Below the pieces are notes generated by a model. It did not search any database. It saw nothing but the letters and a program-made list of their open reading frames with translations, and was not told the origin of the DNA. A DNA stretch of 40,757 nucleotides, taken from assembly GCA_013388965.1 (NCBI GenBank), contig JACAEG010000113.1, positions 1-40,757 of the forward strand. Direction: 5' to 3'. The DNA is from Pseudorhodoplanes sp. Lineage in GTDB: Bacteria; Pseudomonadota; Alphaproteobacteria; Rhizobiales; Xanthobacteraceae. The first letter of the stretch is position 1, and each line of letters begins with the position of its first letter. The translations under genes were made by a program, and so were the position numbers. Shown here piece by piece: positions 34,147 to 40,757 of this stretch.

Positions 34147-34192
34147 GTCGTTATCCTTGGATGGAGAGAGTCGGTCATTCCGGACCGCCACA

Positions 34193-34699
34193 CTAGCCGG
34201 TCTTGCCGGAGAATTTCTTTCTCAGGCGGGCGGCGACCGAAGCCGGCACGAAAGCCGAAACGTCGCCCCCCATGCCGGCGATCTGCCGCACGAGTGTGGC
34301 GGTGATCGGGCGCACCGCGGGCGAGGCCGGCAGGAACACCGTCTGCACGTCCGGGGTCATCACCCCGTTCATCCCCGCCATCTGCATTTCGTAGTCGAGG
34401 TCGGTACCGTCGCGCAGTCCGCGAATCAGCACGGTCGCCCCCTCCCGCTTGGCTGCCGAAACGACCAGATCGCCAAAGGTGATGCAGCGCAATTCACAGC
34501 CGGCCCCCTTGGCCAGCGGGGCGCAGGTCTCCTCCAGCATGGCAATCCGCTCCTCGGCCGAAAACAGCGGGGTTTTGCCGGGATGGATGCCGATGGCGAG
34601 CACCAGCCGGTCGGCCAGCCGGGCCGCCTGGCGGATCACGTCGAGGTGGCCGTTGGTCACCGGGTCGAACGACCCGCCGTAAAGCGCGATGCGCGGCAT
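34193..34699 (-). CDS. coaD: Pantetheine-phosphate adenylyltransferase (CoaD)
   Basis: CoaD adenylates 4'-phosphopantetheine to dephospho-CoA, the next-to-last step of CoA synthesis. The 168-residue product shows [14 protein letters not shown] near the N terminus (the nucleotidyltransferase GH motif), [14 protein letters not shown] in the middle, and the V-S-A-F-V-P...V-A-A-R-L ending. The start [10 protein letters not shown] at 34699 is standard. It heads the run coaD, two cyclophilins, small secreted protein, queA, tgt, and diverges from the gene at 34859. Confidence 0.97.
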   Translation of the reverse strand: MPRIALYGGSFDPVTNGHLDVIRQAARLADRLVLAIGIHPGKTPLFSAEERIAMLEETCAPLAKGAGCELRCITFGDLVVSAAKREGATVLIRGLRDGTDLDYEMQMAGMNGVMTPDVQTVFLPASPAVRPITATLVRQIAGMGGDVSAFVPASVAARLRKKFSGKTG

Positions 34700-34858
34700 G
34701 GCGACCCGTCTAGCCTGCGCCCTGTTTCGCCGCAAGACCGCCCCGGTGCCCGCGATTTTCATCAACTTGCAGAGAGCGGCTGAACCCGGAACCCCGCCTG
34801 TGCGTCTAACCCGCGAGCGGCCGGAAAGCGGCCGGGACGCGAAACAGGGGTGGTTGCC

Positions 34859-35212
34859 ATGTTCAAGTCGATCTCCGCCATCGCGACGGCGAGCTTCCTG
34901 GCGGCCGCCTTTACCATTCTGATGCCCGGCTTCAGCCCGGACGTGAAGGCGAATGCGCCGGCGCCGGTGGTCAAGAGCGACCGCGCCGATGCGCGCGCCG
35001 GCGAAACGGCCTGCGCCGAGCAGGGCTGGCCCTATTACCAGGCCGGCTGCATGCGCGACCGCGCCGCCAATGCCGGACGCGCCAAGGCCGTGCGGCTCGT
35101 GACGGCCGACCGCATCCCGATTGCCGACCCGCGGACCGACCCCGGCCTGCTGCCGCAATGGCCGGCCTATCTCGCCGAATTGCAGGTCTCGCTGCGTCCG
35201 ACGCTGCGCTGA
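34859..35212 (+). CDS. Small secreted or membrane-anchored hypothetical protein
   Basis: The 117-residue product has a hydrophobic N-terminal segment (about 3-26) that acts as signal peptide or anchor. Two cysteines follow in [16 protein letters not shown], a spacing seen in small exported Rhizobiales proteins of unknown function, then a stretch rich in Arg and Asp. AGGGG lies about 8 bases before ATG 34859; GTG 34850 is an alternative. No partner or pathway is suggested by the neighbours. Confidence 0.7.
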   Translation: MFKSISAIATASFLAAAFTILMPGFSPDVKANAPAPVVKSDRADARAGETACAEQGWPYYQAGCMRDRAANAGRAKAVRLVTADRIPIADPRTDPGLLPQWPAYLAELQVSLRPTLR

Positions 35213-35266
35213 ATAACCTCGCCCCGCACGGGTTAGACTCCCTGCATGCCTTGCCGGGAGTCGCCC

Positions 35267-35947
35267 ATGCGCCGCGCGCTTTTCGTTCTGGCCCTCGTCT
35301 TCTTCGCATCCGCAGCCACGGCCCAGGTGGCGCCCACACAATCCGAACTTGCCGCCTATGACGGCCTCCACGCCGCGGCCGCCCGCGGCGATGTCGCCGC
35401 CATCGAAAGGCTCGTCAAGGATGGCGCCGACAAGGAAGCGGTCGATGCGCGGCAGCGTACCCCGCTGCATGTCGCCGCGTTCCAGAAGCGGCATGAGGCC
35501 GCCCGCGCGCTGATGCGGCTCGGAGCCGATCCGAACAGGCTCGAGATCGACCGCTACGACATCGTCACCATTGCCTCGGTCGCCAACGACGTGCCGATGC
35601 TGAAAATCGCGCTTGAAGGCGGCGGCAATCCGCGTGCGATCACCAGCCGCTATGACGGCACCGCGCTGATCGCGGCGGCGCATCTCGGCCACGCCGAAGT
35701 CGTCCGCACGCTGATTGCGGCAAAGGCCCCGCTCGACCACGTCAACAATCTCGGCTGGACTGCGCTGATCGAATCCATCGTGCTCGGCGACGGCGGCAGG
35801 AACCACACGGACACCCTGCGCGCGCTGGTCGAGGCCGGCGCCAACGTCAATCTCGCCGACCGTTCGGGCACGACCCCGCTCGGGCTCGCCAGGGGCCGCG
35901 GCTATACGGAGATGGTCGCCATCCTGGAAAAGGCGGGCGGGAAGTGA
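35267..35947 (+). CDS. Secreted ankyrin-repeat protein
   Basis: This 226-residue protein has a signal peptide ([12 protein letters not shown], cleavage near T-A-Q-V) and then about five ankyrin repeats, for example [33 protein letters not shown] and [11 protein letters not shown]. Ankyrin repeats bind proteins; a periplasmic example suggests protection of, or binding to, an envelope partner. GGGAG 7 bases before ATG 35267 supports this start over 35246. It is followed by a perfect hairpin. Confidence 0.88.
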   Translation: MRRALFVLALVFFASAATAQVAPTQSELAAYDGLHAAAARGDVAAIERLVKDGADKEAVDARQRTPLHVAAFQKRHEAARALMRLGADPNRLEIDRYDIVTIASVANDVPMLKIALEGGGNPRAITSRYDGTALIAAAHLGHAEVVRTLIAAKAPLDHVNNLGWTALIESIVLGDGGRNHTDTLRALVEAGANVNLADRSGTTPLGLARGRGYTEMVAILEKAGGK

Positions 35948-35950
35948 GCC

Positions 35951-35977
35951 GTTCTTCCCCCTGCAAGGGGGAAGAAC
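35951..35977. terminator. Bidirectional hairpin between convergent genes
   Basis: GTTCTTCCCCCT (35951-35962) and AGGGGGAAGAAC (35966-35977) form a perfect 12-bp stem with the 3-base loop GCA. It fills the 34-base gap between the ankyrin gene and the DUF4337 gene, so it can stop transcription from both sides. There is no T-tract. Confidence 0.6.
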
Positions 35978-35981
35978 AGCG

Positions 35982-36578
35982 TCACGAAAGCCCCGGTATC
36001 TCCACCAGCAGGAAGAAGCCGTTGATCGTCAGCAGGGTGCCGACCGCGCCGAGCAGGCCGCCGATCGCAACCAGCCAGCCGATCTCGGCCACGATCGACA
36101 CCGACACCAGCACGATCGCGATCTGCAGCAGCGCCTCCGCATAGTCGAAATACGGGTCCTGCTTCAGCGCGTGGTCGCGCTTGGCCTCGAATGCCTTGGC
36201 GCGCTGGATCAGTTCCTTCTTGCCCTCGCCGGTCTCCGGCTCGGATTCGTAGCGCGCGGCGGTCTTGCGGTAGGCGTCTGCCTTGGCCTTGAGCGCAGCC
36301 TTGGCCGGCGCGGGCAGGTCGCTGTTCATCCAGGCGAGATCGATCTCGTCGGCCGCGATCTGGTAGCTCGTCTGCCGCATGTTCTTGGCCTGGAAGAAGC
36401 TGTAATAGTTGGAGGCGAACACGTTGTTGTTCACGGCCTCCTTCCCGGCATTCGATCCGCCGAGCGCCGTGATGGCGAGGATCATCGCCAGCACCGCGAT
36501 CAGGATAGCGGCGCGCTGCTTGAACTTGTCCTTCGGGGCCTCCTGCTCCATCAATTCACCGGCATCGGCTGCGTCCAT
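35982..36578 (-). CDS. DUF4337 membrane protein
   Basis: The 198-residue product has one transmembrane helix near residues 25-45 ([17 protein letters not shown]) and two near the C terminus (about 145-190). A helical, charged middle part lies between them ([13 protein letters not shown] near 65). This matches DUF4337, whose function is unknown. GGGGAGA about 8 bases before ATG 36578 supports this start. It lies 99 bases downstream of the LysE-type gene on the same strand, so co-transcription with the RuBisCO-like unit is possible but not required. Confidence 0.88.
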   Translation of the reverse strand: MDAADAGELMEQEAPKDKFKQRAAILIAVLAMILAITALGGSNAGKEAVNNNVFASNYYSFFQAKNMRQTSYQIAADEIDLAWMNSDLPAPAKAALKAKADAYRKTAARYESEPETGEGKKELIQRAKAFEAKRDHALKQDPYFDYAEALLQIAIVLVSVSIVAEIGWLVAIGGLLGAVGTLLTINGFFLLVEIPGLS

Positions 36579-36677
36579 CCCAAAGTCTCCCCTCGGCGGG
36601 TCTGCCGCCGATCTTCCAGAATTCCCCAATGTGTTATTGGCGCTGGTGCTTGAACGGCGTGTGAACGCGCCCTCCGG

Positions 36678-37292
36678 TCAGGCCGGCCTTCTCGCCAGCG
36701 ACAGCCAGATGCCGCCCCCGATCAGCACCGCGCCCGACATCCGCCCGAGCAGCTTCGCGCGCGACGGCTTCATGAACCACGCGCGTCCGAGGCCGGCCGC
36801 AATCGCCCAGCCGGAATCGAATAACCATGCAATCAGGATCGACACCGCGCACATGACAAAGAGCTGCCACTCCGGCGGCAGGCTCGGATCGACGAATTGG
36901 GGCAGGAAGGCCGTGAAGAAGGCGATGGTCTTCGGGTTGGTCAGCGCCACCAGCAATCCCCGTCGGAAATGCACGCGGCCCGGCGGCGCGGCCCGTCCGC
37001 CTGCCTCCCCGGCATGCCGCCATGCCTGGATGCCGAGCCAGACGAGATAGGCGACGCCCGCCCAGCGCAGGATTTCGAACAGGATCGCGGCGTTCTTCAG
37101 GATCCAGCTCAGGCCGACGGCGATGGCCGCGAGCAGGATGGCGTTGCCGATGGTCGTGCCGAGCACGGCGAGGAGCGCCGCGCGCACGCCGCGCGTCGCG
37201 CCGGTCGCGATCACGAAGGTGACGACCGGGCCCGGCGTGAGAATCAGAATGATGGTGATGACGACGAAGGCCGAGAACAATTCCCAGTTCAT
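36678..37292 (-). CDS. LysE/RhtB-family exporter
   Basis: This 204-residue inner-membrane protein has about six hydrophobic segments and the family opening L-I-L-T-P-G-P-V-V-T-F-V. The central V-A-L-T-N-P-K-T-I-A-F-F-T-A-F-L-P-Q-F-V motif is present and a last helix lies near 180-200. LysE/RhtB proteins export amino acids or similar small polar compounds. It is the fourth gene of the minus-strand unit with the RuBisCO-like protein, cupin and BKACE enzyme (33 bases after BKACE), which suggests export of a product or by-product of that unit; this is inference. Confidence 0.93.
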   Translation of the reverse strand: MNWELFSAFVVITIILILTPGPVVTFVIATGATRGVRAALLAVLGTTIGNAILLAAIAVGLSWILKNAAILFEILRWAGVAYLVWLGIQAWRHAGEAGGRAAPPGRVHFRRGLLVALTNPKTIAFFTAFLPQFVDPSLPPEWQLFVMCAVSILIAWLFDSGWAIAAGLGRAWFMKPSRAKLLGRMSGAVLIGGGIWLSLARRPA

Positions 37293-37325
37293 GACGCGGA
37301 CGCTCCGGTGCGGCTTCCGGCCATA

Positions 37326-38048
37326 TCAGCCCAGCCTCATGCGCCGCGCAATGGCGGCCTTCACGAGCGCGGCATTCGACGTCGCGAGCGTGCCGTCCGG
37401 CAGATGCCTGCCGTCCTCCAGCCCGACACGGGTCGAGTATCCCCGCGCGAAGGCGGCGTCGACGAGCGGCCAGACCTGCGCCTTGTCGCCGTGCAGCAGC
37501 ACGGATTTTTGCGGCGAGTCCGCCAGCACGCGCTCGATGGCGTCGAGTTCGGCAAGTGCCGCAGCGCCGTCCTGATGCATGATCTCCAGCAGGACCCGGA
37601 AACACGGCCGAACGAGATCGTGCTCGATGGCGCGCCGCGCATCCTCCGCCACCCAGATGCCGAGTTCGACCCCGATGCCGCGCTCGACAAGCAGGGCGAT
37701 CAGGCCGGCCGAGTCGTCCTCGTTGACATTGACCGAGGCGTAGTCCGGCAGCACCGACAGCCGGCGCAGATAATCGCGGCGGCGCGCATCGTCGCGCTCG
37801 ATCCACACGCCGGTGCTGATGCCGATCAGCGTGCCCGGACAGGCCTTGCGGAGGCCGGAGATCGTTTCGTCCACCACGTCCGGCCGCAGCGTTTCGGCGC
37901 CATCGGCAGCGCGGACATGGATGTGCAATTCGTTCGCGCCCGCGCGCACGCTTTCGGCGGCATCGGCGACAATGGCGTCGGGCGTCGTCGGCACGCGCGG
38001 ATGCCAGTTGCACCCATGCCGTCCGTTGAGGCAGGCCTGCACGATCAT
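37326..38048 (-). CDS. Short BKACE (DUF849) beta-keto acid cleavage enzyme
   Basis: BKACE enzymes condense a beta-keto acid with acetyl-CoA and split it into a CoA ester and acetoacetate. The 240-residue TIM barrel has the family's metal ligands: H42 and H44 in E-L-H-I-H-V-R, and E211 in V-G-L-E-D. H-P-x-x-P-T-T-P near the N terminus is also typical. It is shorter than the usual 270-310 residues, and the R-D-P-D-G after the histidines reads R-A-A-D-G, so its substrate is probably not 3-keto-5-aminohexanoate. It starts 6 bases after the cupin stop, indicating tight coupling. The substrate is unknown. Confidence 0.88.
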   Translation of the reverse strand: MIVQACLNGRHGCNWHPRVPTTPDAIVADAAESVRAGANELHIHVRAADGAETLRPDVVDETISGLRKACPGTLIGISTGVWIERDDARRRDYLRRLSVLPDYASVNVNEDDSAGLIALLVERGIGVELGIWVAEDARRAIEHDLVRPCFRVLLEIMHQDGAAALAELDAIERVLADSPQKSVLLHGDKAQVWPLVDAAFARGYSTRVGLEDGRHLPDGTLATSNAALVKAAIARRMRLG

Positions 38049-38054
38049 GTGCGT

Positions 38055-38540
38055 TCAGCGCGACAGGAAGGCCGCGATGGCCGGATCGGCCTTCAGCGCG
38101 TTCAATTCGTCCTCGGTCGGCAATTGCGGCTTGTCGCGCCTCACATTGACGAGGCAGAGGAAGCCGAGTGGCTCGCCCCTGGTGGCGCGAAACTGATGCC
38201 AGGTCATCGGCGGGATCGTGACGAGGTCGTGCGGCCCGACCTCATAGACGGTGTCGCCGACCAGGCAATGTCCGTGCCCGCGGAAGATCATCACGCCGTG
38301 GACATGCTCGTGGCGCTCGAGCGTGGAATAGCCGCCCGCGTCCATCTCGAAATAGCGCAATTCGCCTGCGAGATCGGGATCGGAATGCAGGATCTGGCGC
38401 GAGATCGCCTTGAACGGCGCGCTGCCCTCCTCCTTGTAGGGCATGTGGGCGACGCTCTCCCAGCGGAAATCCGGCGTGGCGCGCCGCACGAGCGGCGCTT
38501 CCCTGCCCGACCCCTTTGCATTCTTGGTGTCAGCGCTCAT
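38055..38540 (-). CDS. Cupin-domain protein
   Basis: The 161-residue product folds as a single cupin. Candidate metal ligands are H77, H79 and H81 in E-R-H-E-H-V-H-G-V-M and H115 in M-T-W-H-Q-F. The G-H-x-x-V-G-D and V-G-P-H-D-L-V-T-I-P-P strands are typical of cupin motif 1 and 2. Cupins of this kind are isomerases, decarboxylases, dioxygenases or lyases acting on sugars and keto acids; the sequence does not tell which. It lies 12 bases after the RuBisCO-like gene and 6 bases before the BKACE gene, so it probably acts in the same pathway. Confidence 0.88.
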   Translation of the reverse strand: MSADTKNAKGSGREAPLVRRATPDFRWESVAHMPYKEEGSAPFKAISRQILHSDPDLAGELRYFEMDAGGYSTLERHEHVHGVMIFRGHGHCLVGDTVYEVGPHDLVTIPPMTWHQFRATRGEPLGFLCLVNVRRDKPQLPTEDELNALKADPAIAAFLSR

Positions 38541-38552
38541 CGCATGCCGTCT

Positions 38553-39626
38553 TCAATAGCTCTCGACCGCCTTCTGGAACGCGCGCGCCTCCGCGACCAG
38601 ATTGTCCCGCGCCAGCAGCAGGCTGCCGCCGATCAGCAGCATGACATCCCGCCCGTAGAAATCGAGCAGTTCCGGGACGCGCTCCAGCACCATGCCGCCC
38701 GCCGGCACAGGTATGGCGGATTTCTTGCCGTGCCAGGGCATCAGCGCGCCCCTGGCGATCTCCCGGCAGGTCTCCTTCGAATAGCCGAAGCGCCCGCCAT
38801 AGCCCGCGAAGATCACGGCATCGGCCCCGAACAGCCGGAACAGCTTGTTGAGCAGAGCCGGCGCGATATGCCCGCCGGTCATTGTCGGATGCGCCAGAAA
38901 GGCGATATCGGGATTTTCCTGCACCAGCGCCTGCATGTTGGACAGGCCCATGATCATCGGCTGGATCATGACCGTATCGATGCCGGCTTCGCGCGACAGC
39001 CTCATCTGCTCCCGCAACCGGTCGAGACTGCCGGACAGGCTCGGCACGTACCGCGCGCGCGGGGACGCCTTGCGTACTGCCCTGGCGCAGGCTTCGGCCC
39101 GCGCCGCGAACGGGCTGTAGGCCTGATCGGCGATGCCGTGATCGTCCTTGATGTAGTCGAGTTCGCCCTCCGCGCAGCGCCCCGCGAGCGCGGCGAGCTG
39201 GGCCACGGACGAGCCCTGCGGCTTGAGCGCGGTGCAGGTCAGCGCACGCCTGCCCGCGCCGACGCGCGCACGCAGGCCGTCGATTCCCGCATTGGGCCCG
39301 GGAAAGCGCCCGGCCAGATCGTCCGGCAATTCCACATCGCAGAGCGTGACGGCCTCGTGCATCGAGGTGTTGCCGAGCGCCATGTTGATGAACTGACCGG
39401 CGTCGTTCCCGATGGTCTGCGCCGACAGGCTGACCCGCACCTCGAAGCTGCCGCCGCCGCGATCCTCAATCGACTCCACGCGCCCGACGATCTCGGACAG
39501 CACGAAGTCGTTGTCGATCGCCTCGAGCGGCATCTCGACGCTCTGCTCGGTCGCGATCCCGCGCGCGCGCGCCGCGATGTCGGCGGCATCGCTCTTGACG
39601 CGATAGACGGCGATGAGACGGGACAT
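38553..39626 (-). CDS. RuBisCO-like protein (form IV)
   Basis: The 357-residue protein aligns with RuBisCO large chain but is shorter and altered. The lysine of the active-site T-x-K-P-K is kept (K135 in A-L-K-P-Q-G), and the carbamylated-lysine region reads D-Y-I-K160-D-D-H, keeping Lys and Asp but with His in place of the metal-binding Glu. Loop 6 lacks the catalytic Lys (Y-G-G-R-F-G-Y-S). Phosphate-binding glycine pairs appear at P-A-G-G (308-311) and I-G-G-S (332-335). It is therefore not a CO2-fixing enzyme but one of the enolase, isomerase or decarboxylase types of form IV; some relatives act on D-apiose-derived sugar acids. It heads a unit with cupin, BKACE and LysE genes. Confidence 0.93.
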   Translation of the reverse strand: MSRLIAVYRVKSDAADIAARARGIATEQSVEMPLEAIDNDFVLSEIVGRVESIEDRGGGSFEVRVSLSAQTIGNDAGQFINMALGNTSMHEAVTLCDVELPDDLAGRFPGPNAGIDGLRARVGAGRRALTCTALKPQGSSVAQLAALAGRCAEGELDYIKDDHGIADQAYSPFAARAEACARAVRKASPRARYVPSLSGSLDRLREQMRLSREAGIDTVMIQPMIMGLSNMQALVQENPDIAFLAHPTMTGGHIAPALLNKLFRLFGADAVIFAGYGGRFGYSKETCREIARGALMPWHGKKSAIPVPAGGMVLERVPELLDFYGRDVMLLIGGSLLLARDNLVAEARAFQKAVESY

Positions 39627-39650
39627 GGAGTTTCCAGCTCAGCTCCTTGA

Positions 39651-39790
39651 CCCGTCACCCTGAGCTGCTCGGCCGAAGACCGAGCCTTGAAGGGCGACGG
39701 CCCGCCTGTCACCGCCATCCTTTGAGGGTCGGCGGAGCGAGTCAAAGACGCGCAAAAACGCGCGCCTGGCTCGCAACTCAGGATGACGAC
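39651..39790. repeat. Two palindromic intergenic units upstream of the RuBisCO-like unit
   Basis: Unit one (39652-39700) has arms CCGTCACCCTGAG and CTTGAAGGGCGACGG around an inner perfect stem GCTCGG (39667-39672) / CCGAGC (39680-39685). Unit two (about 39708-39790) has arms GTCACCGCCATCCTTTGAG and CTCAGGATGACG with a GC-rich core. Unit one matches the element at 28185-28256 in its arms. They fill the gap between gyrA and the RuBisCO-like gene, so the gyrA transcript probably ends or is processed here. Confidence 0.65.
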
Positions 39791-39800
39791 ATCGACGCAA

Positions 39801-40757
39801 CTACCCCTCGCTGTCCTCCTCGGACAGCCGCTCCACCGACACCACGCGCTCGTCCTCGGCGGTGTCGAGCACGATCACCCCTTGCGTCGAGCGCCCGGCA
39901 ATGCGGATCTGGTTGACGGCGGTGCGGATCAGCTTGCCGGCATCGGTGACCAGCATGATCTGGTCGCTCTCCTCCACCGGGAAGGAAGCGACGATCTTGC
40001 CGTTCTTCGGCGTGATCGCCATGGCGGTGATGCCTTTCCCGCCGCGGCCGGTGGTGCGGTATTCGAACGAGGATGTCCGCTTGCCATAGCCGCGCTCGGA
40101 CACCGTCAGAATGAACTGCTCGGCCGCCGACAATTCGACATAGCGCTGCTCGCCGAGCTCGATCTGCCCGGTCGTCTCCTCGGCCTCGGACTCTTCGGTG
40201 TCGTCCGAGCCGCGCCGCACCGCGTTGGCGCGCCGCAGATAGGCGACGCGCTCCTCCGACGTCGCCTCGACATGACGCAGGATCGACATCGAGATCACCC
40301 GATCGCCCTCGGCGAGCGTGATGCCGCGCACGCCCATCGACGTGCGGCCCTGGAACACGCGCACTTCCGGCACCGCGAAGCGGATGCATTGCCCGCCATT
40401 GGCGGTGAGCAGCACGTCGTCCTTGTCGGTGCAGATCTGCACGTCGACGATTCCCTCGCCTTCCTCCAGCTTCATCGCGATGATGCCGGACGGGCGCACG
40501 TCCGCGAAATCGGAGAGCTTGTTGCGGCGGACCGTCCCGCGCGTCGTCGCGAACATCACGTCGAGATCGGCCCAGGTATTCTCGTCCTCCGGCAGCGGCA
40601 TGATCGTGGCGATCGTCTCGCCCTGCTGCAGCGGGAGGATGTTGATCAGCGCCTTGCCCCGCGCCTGCGGTGCCGCCTGCGGCAGCCGCCACACCTTGCC
40701 CTTGTAGACCTTGCCGCGCGAGGAGAAGTAGAGCACCGGCGCATGCGTCGAGGCGAC
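39801..40757 (-). CDS. gyrA: DNA gyrase subunit A, C-terminal part (runs off right edge)
   Basis: The frame is open from base 40757 to the TAG at 39801 and covers 318 residues of the GyrA C-terminal beta-pinwheel, which wraps DNA to allow negative supercoiling. Blade repeats are visible: V-L-Y-F-S-S-R-G-K-V-Y, M-F-A-T-T-R-G-T-V-R-R, V-L-L-T-A-N-G-G-Q, R-T-S-M-G-V-R-G-I and M-L-V-T-D-A-G-K-L-I-R. The GyrA box appears as T-G-R-G-G-K-G, a variant of the usual Q-R-R-G-G-K-G. An acidic insert (D-D-T-E-E-S-E-A-E-E) lies between two blades. The tail is acidic. The breakage-rejoining domain with the active tyrosine is outside the window. Confidence 0.97.
   Translation of the reverse strand, partial: VASTHAPVLYFSSRGKVYKGKVWRLPQAAPQARGKALINILPLQQGETIATIMPLPEDENTWADLDVMFATTRGTVRRNKLSDFADVRPSGIIAMKLEEGEGIVDVQICTDKDDVLLTANGGQCIRFAVPEVRVFQGRTSMGVRGITLAEGDRVISMSILRHVEATSEERVAYLRRANAVRRGSDDTEESEAEETTGQIELGEQRYVELSAAEQFILTVSERGYGKRTSSFEYRTTGRGGKGITAMAITPKNGKIVASFPVEESDQIMLVTDAGKLIRTAVNQIRIAGRSTQGVIVLDTAEDERVVSVERLSEEDSEG

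Noticed and set aside
36897-39650. Open frame of 917 codons on the plus strand across four genes
   Set aside because: It covers the LysE, BKACE, cupin and RuBisCO-like genes antisense; these have clear family motifs and it has none.

Overview
The window reads as a high-GC chromosomal segment of an alphaproteobacterium of the order Hyphomicrobiales, closest in gene content to Bradyrhizobium and Xanthobacteraceae-type genomes. Supporting points are a Porin_2-type outer membrane porin, the ndvB/ndvC/ndvD set for cyclic beta-(1,3),(1,6)-glucan typical of Bradyrhizobium, Bug/TctC binding proteins, and the neighbourhoods mfd-sdhE-recG-glmS-glmU and coaD-ppi-ppi-queA-tgt near gyrA. There is no phage, insertion sequence, integrase or CRISPR array. 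The species assignment is inference from recall, not a database search.

Left part (1-17.8 kb): the start of a secreted protein runs off the left edge. It is followed by a YejA-like oligopeptide-binding protein, two degenerate enzymes (an adenylate-forming ligase without its ATP loop and a GGDEF-type protein without its signature) and a DsbA/FrnE-type oxidoreductase. The DNA-repair block follows: mfd, interrupted by one in-frame TAA, with sdhE overlapping its start, and recG diverging. Beyond it are two small membrane-protein genes (DUF805, DUF502) and glmS and glmU for UDP-GlcNAc synthesis, then two membrane-protein genes of unknown function.

Middle (17.7-30.1 kb): the cyclic glucan locus has ndvC facing away from an ndvD-like gene and ndvB. 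A perfect 16-bp palindrome sits in the spacer of a candidate ndvB promoter. Next come an M20 amidohydrolase, tRNA-Lys(TTT), a large porin, a 68-residue zinc-ribbon protein with a clean terminator, and a small aromatic-catabolism set: a 3-hydroxybenzoate 6-monooxygenase-like flavoprotein, a PDC-hydrolase-like amidohydrolase and a TctC binding protein.

Right part (30.2-40.8 kb): one minus-strand run, coaD, periplasmic cyclophilin, cytoplasmic cyclophilin, a small secreted protein, queA, tgt, joins CoA synthesis, protein folding and queuosine tRNA modification. Its Tgt has lost three of the four ligands of the usual structural zinc site, and queA ends inside a palindromic repeat that also touches the tgt start. 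Between coaD and gyrA lies an accessory block: a small secreted protein, an ankyrin protein, a DUF4337 protein, and a tight four-gene unit encoding a RuBisCO-like protein, a cupin, a short BKACE (DUF849) enzyme and a LysE-type exporter. This last unit is the best candidate for an undescribed pathway. The window ends in the C-terminal half of gyrA.
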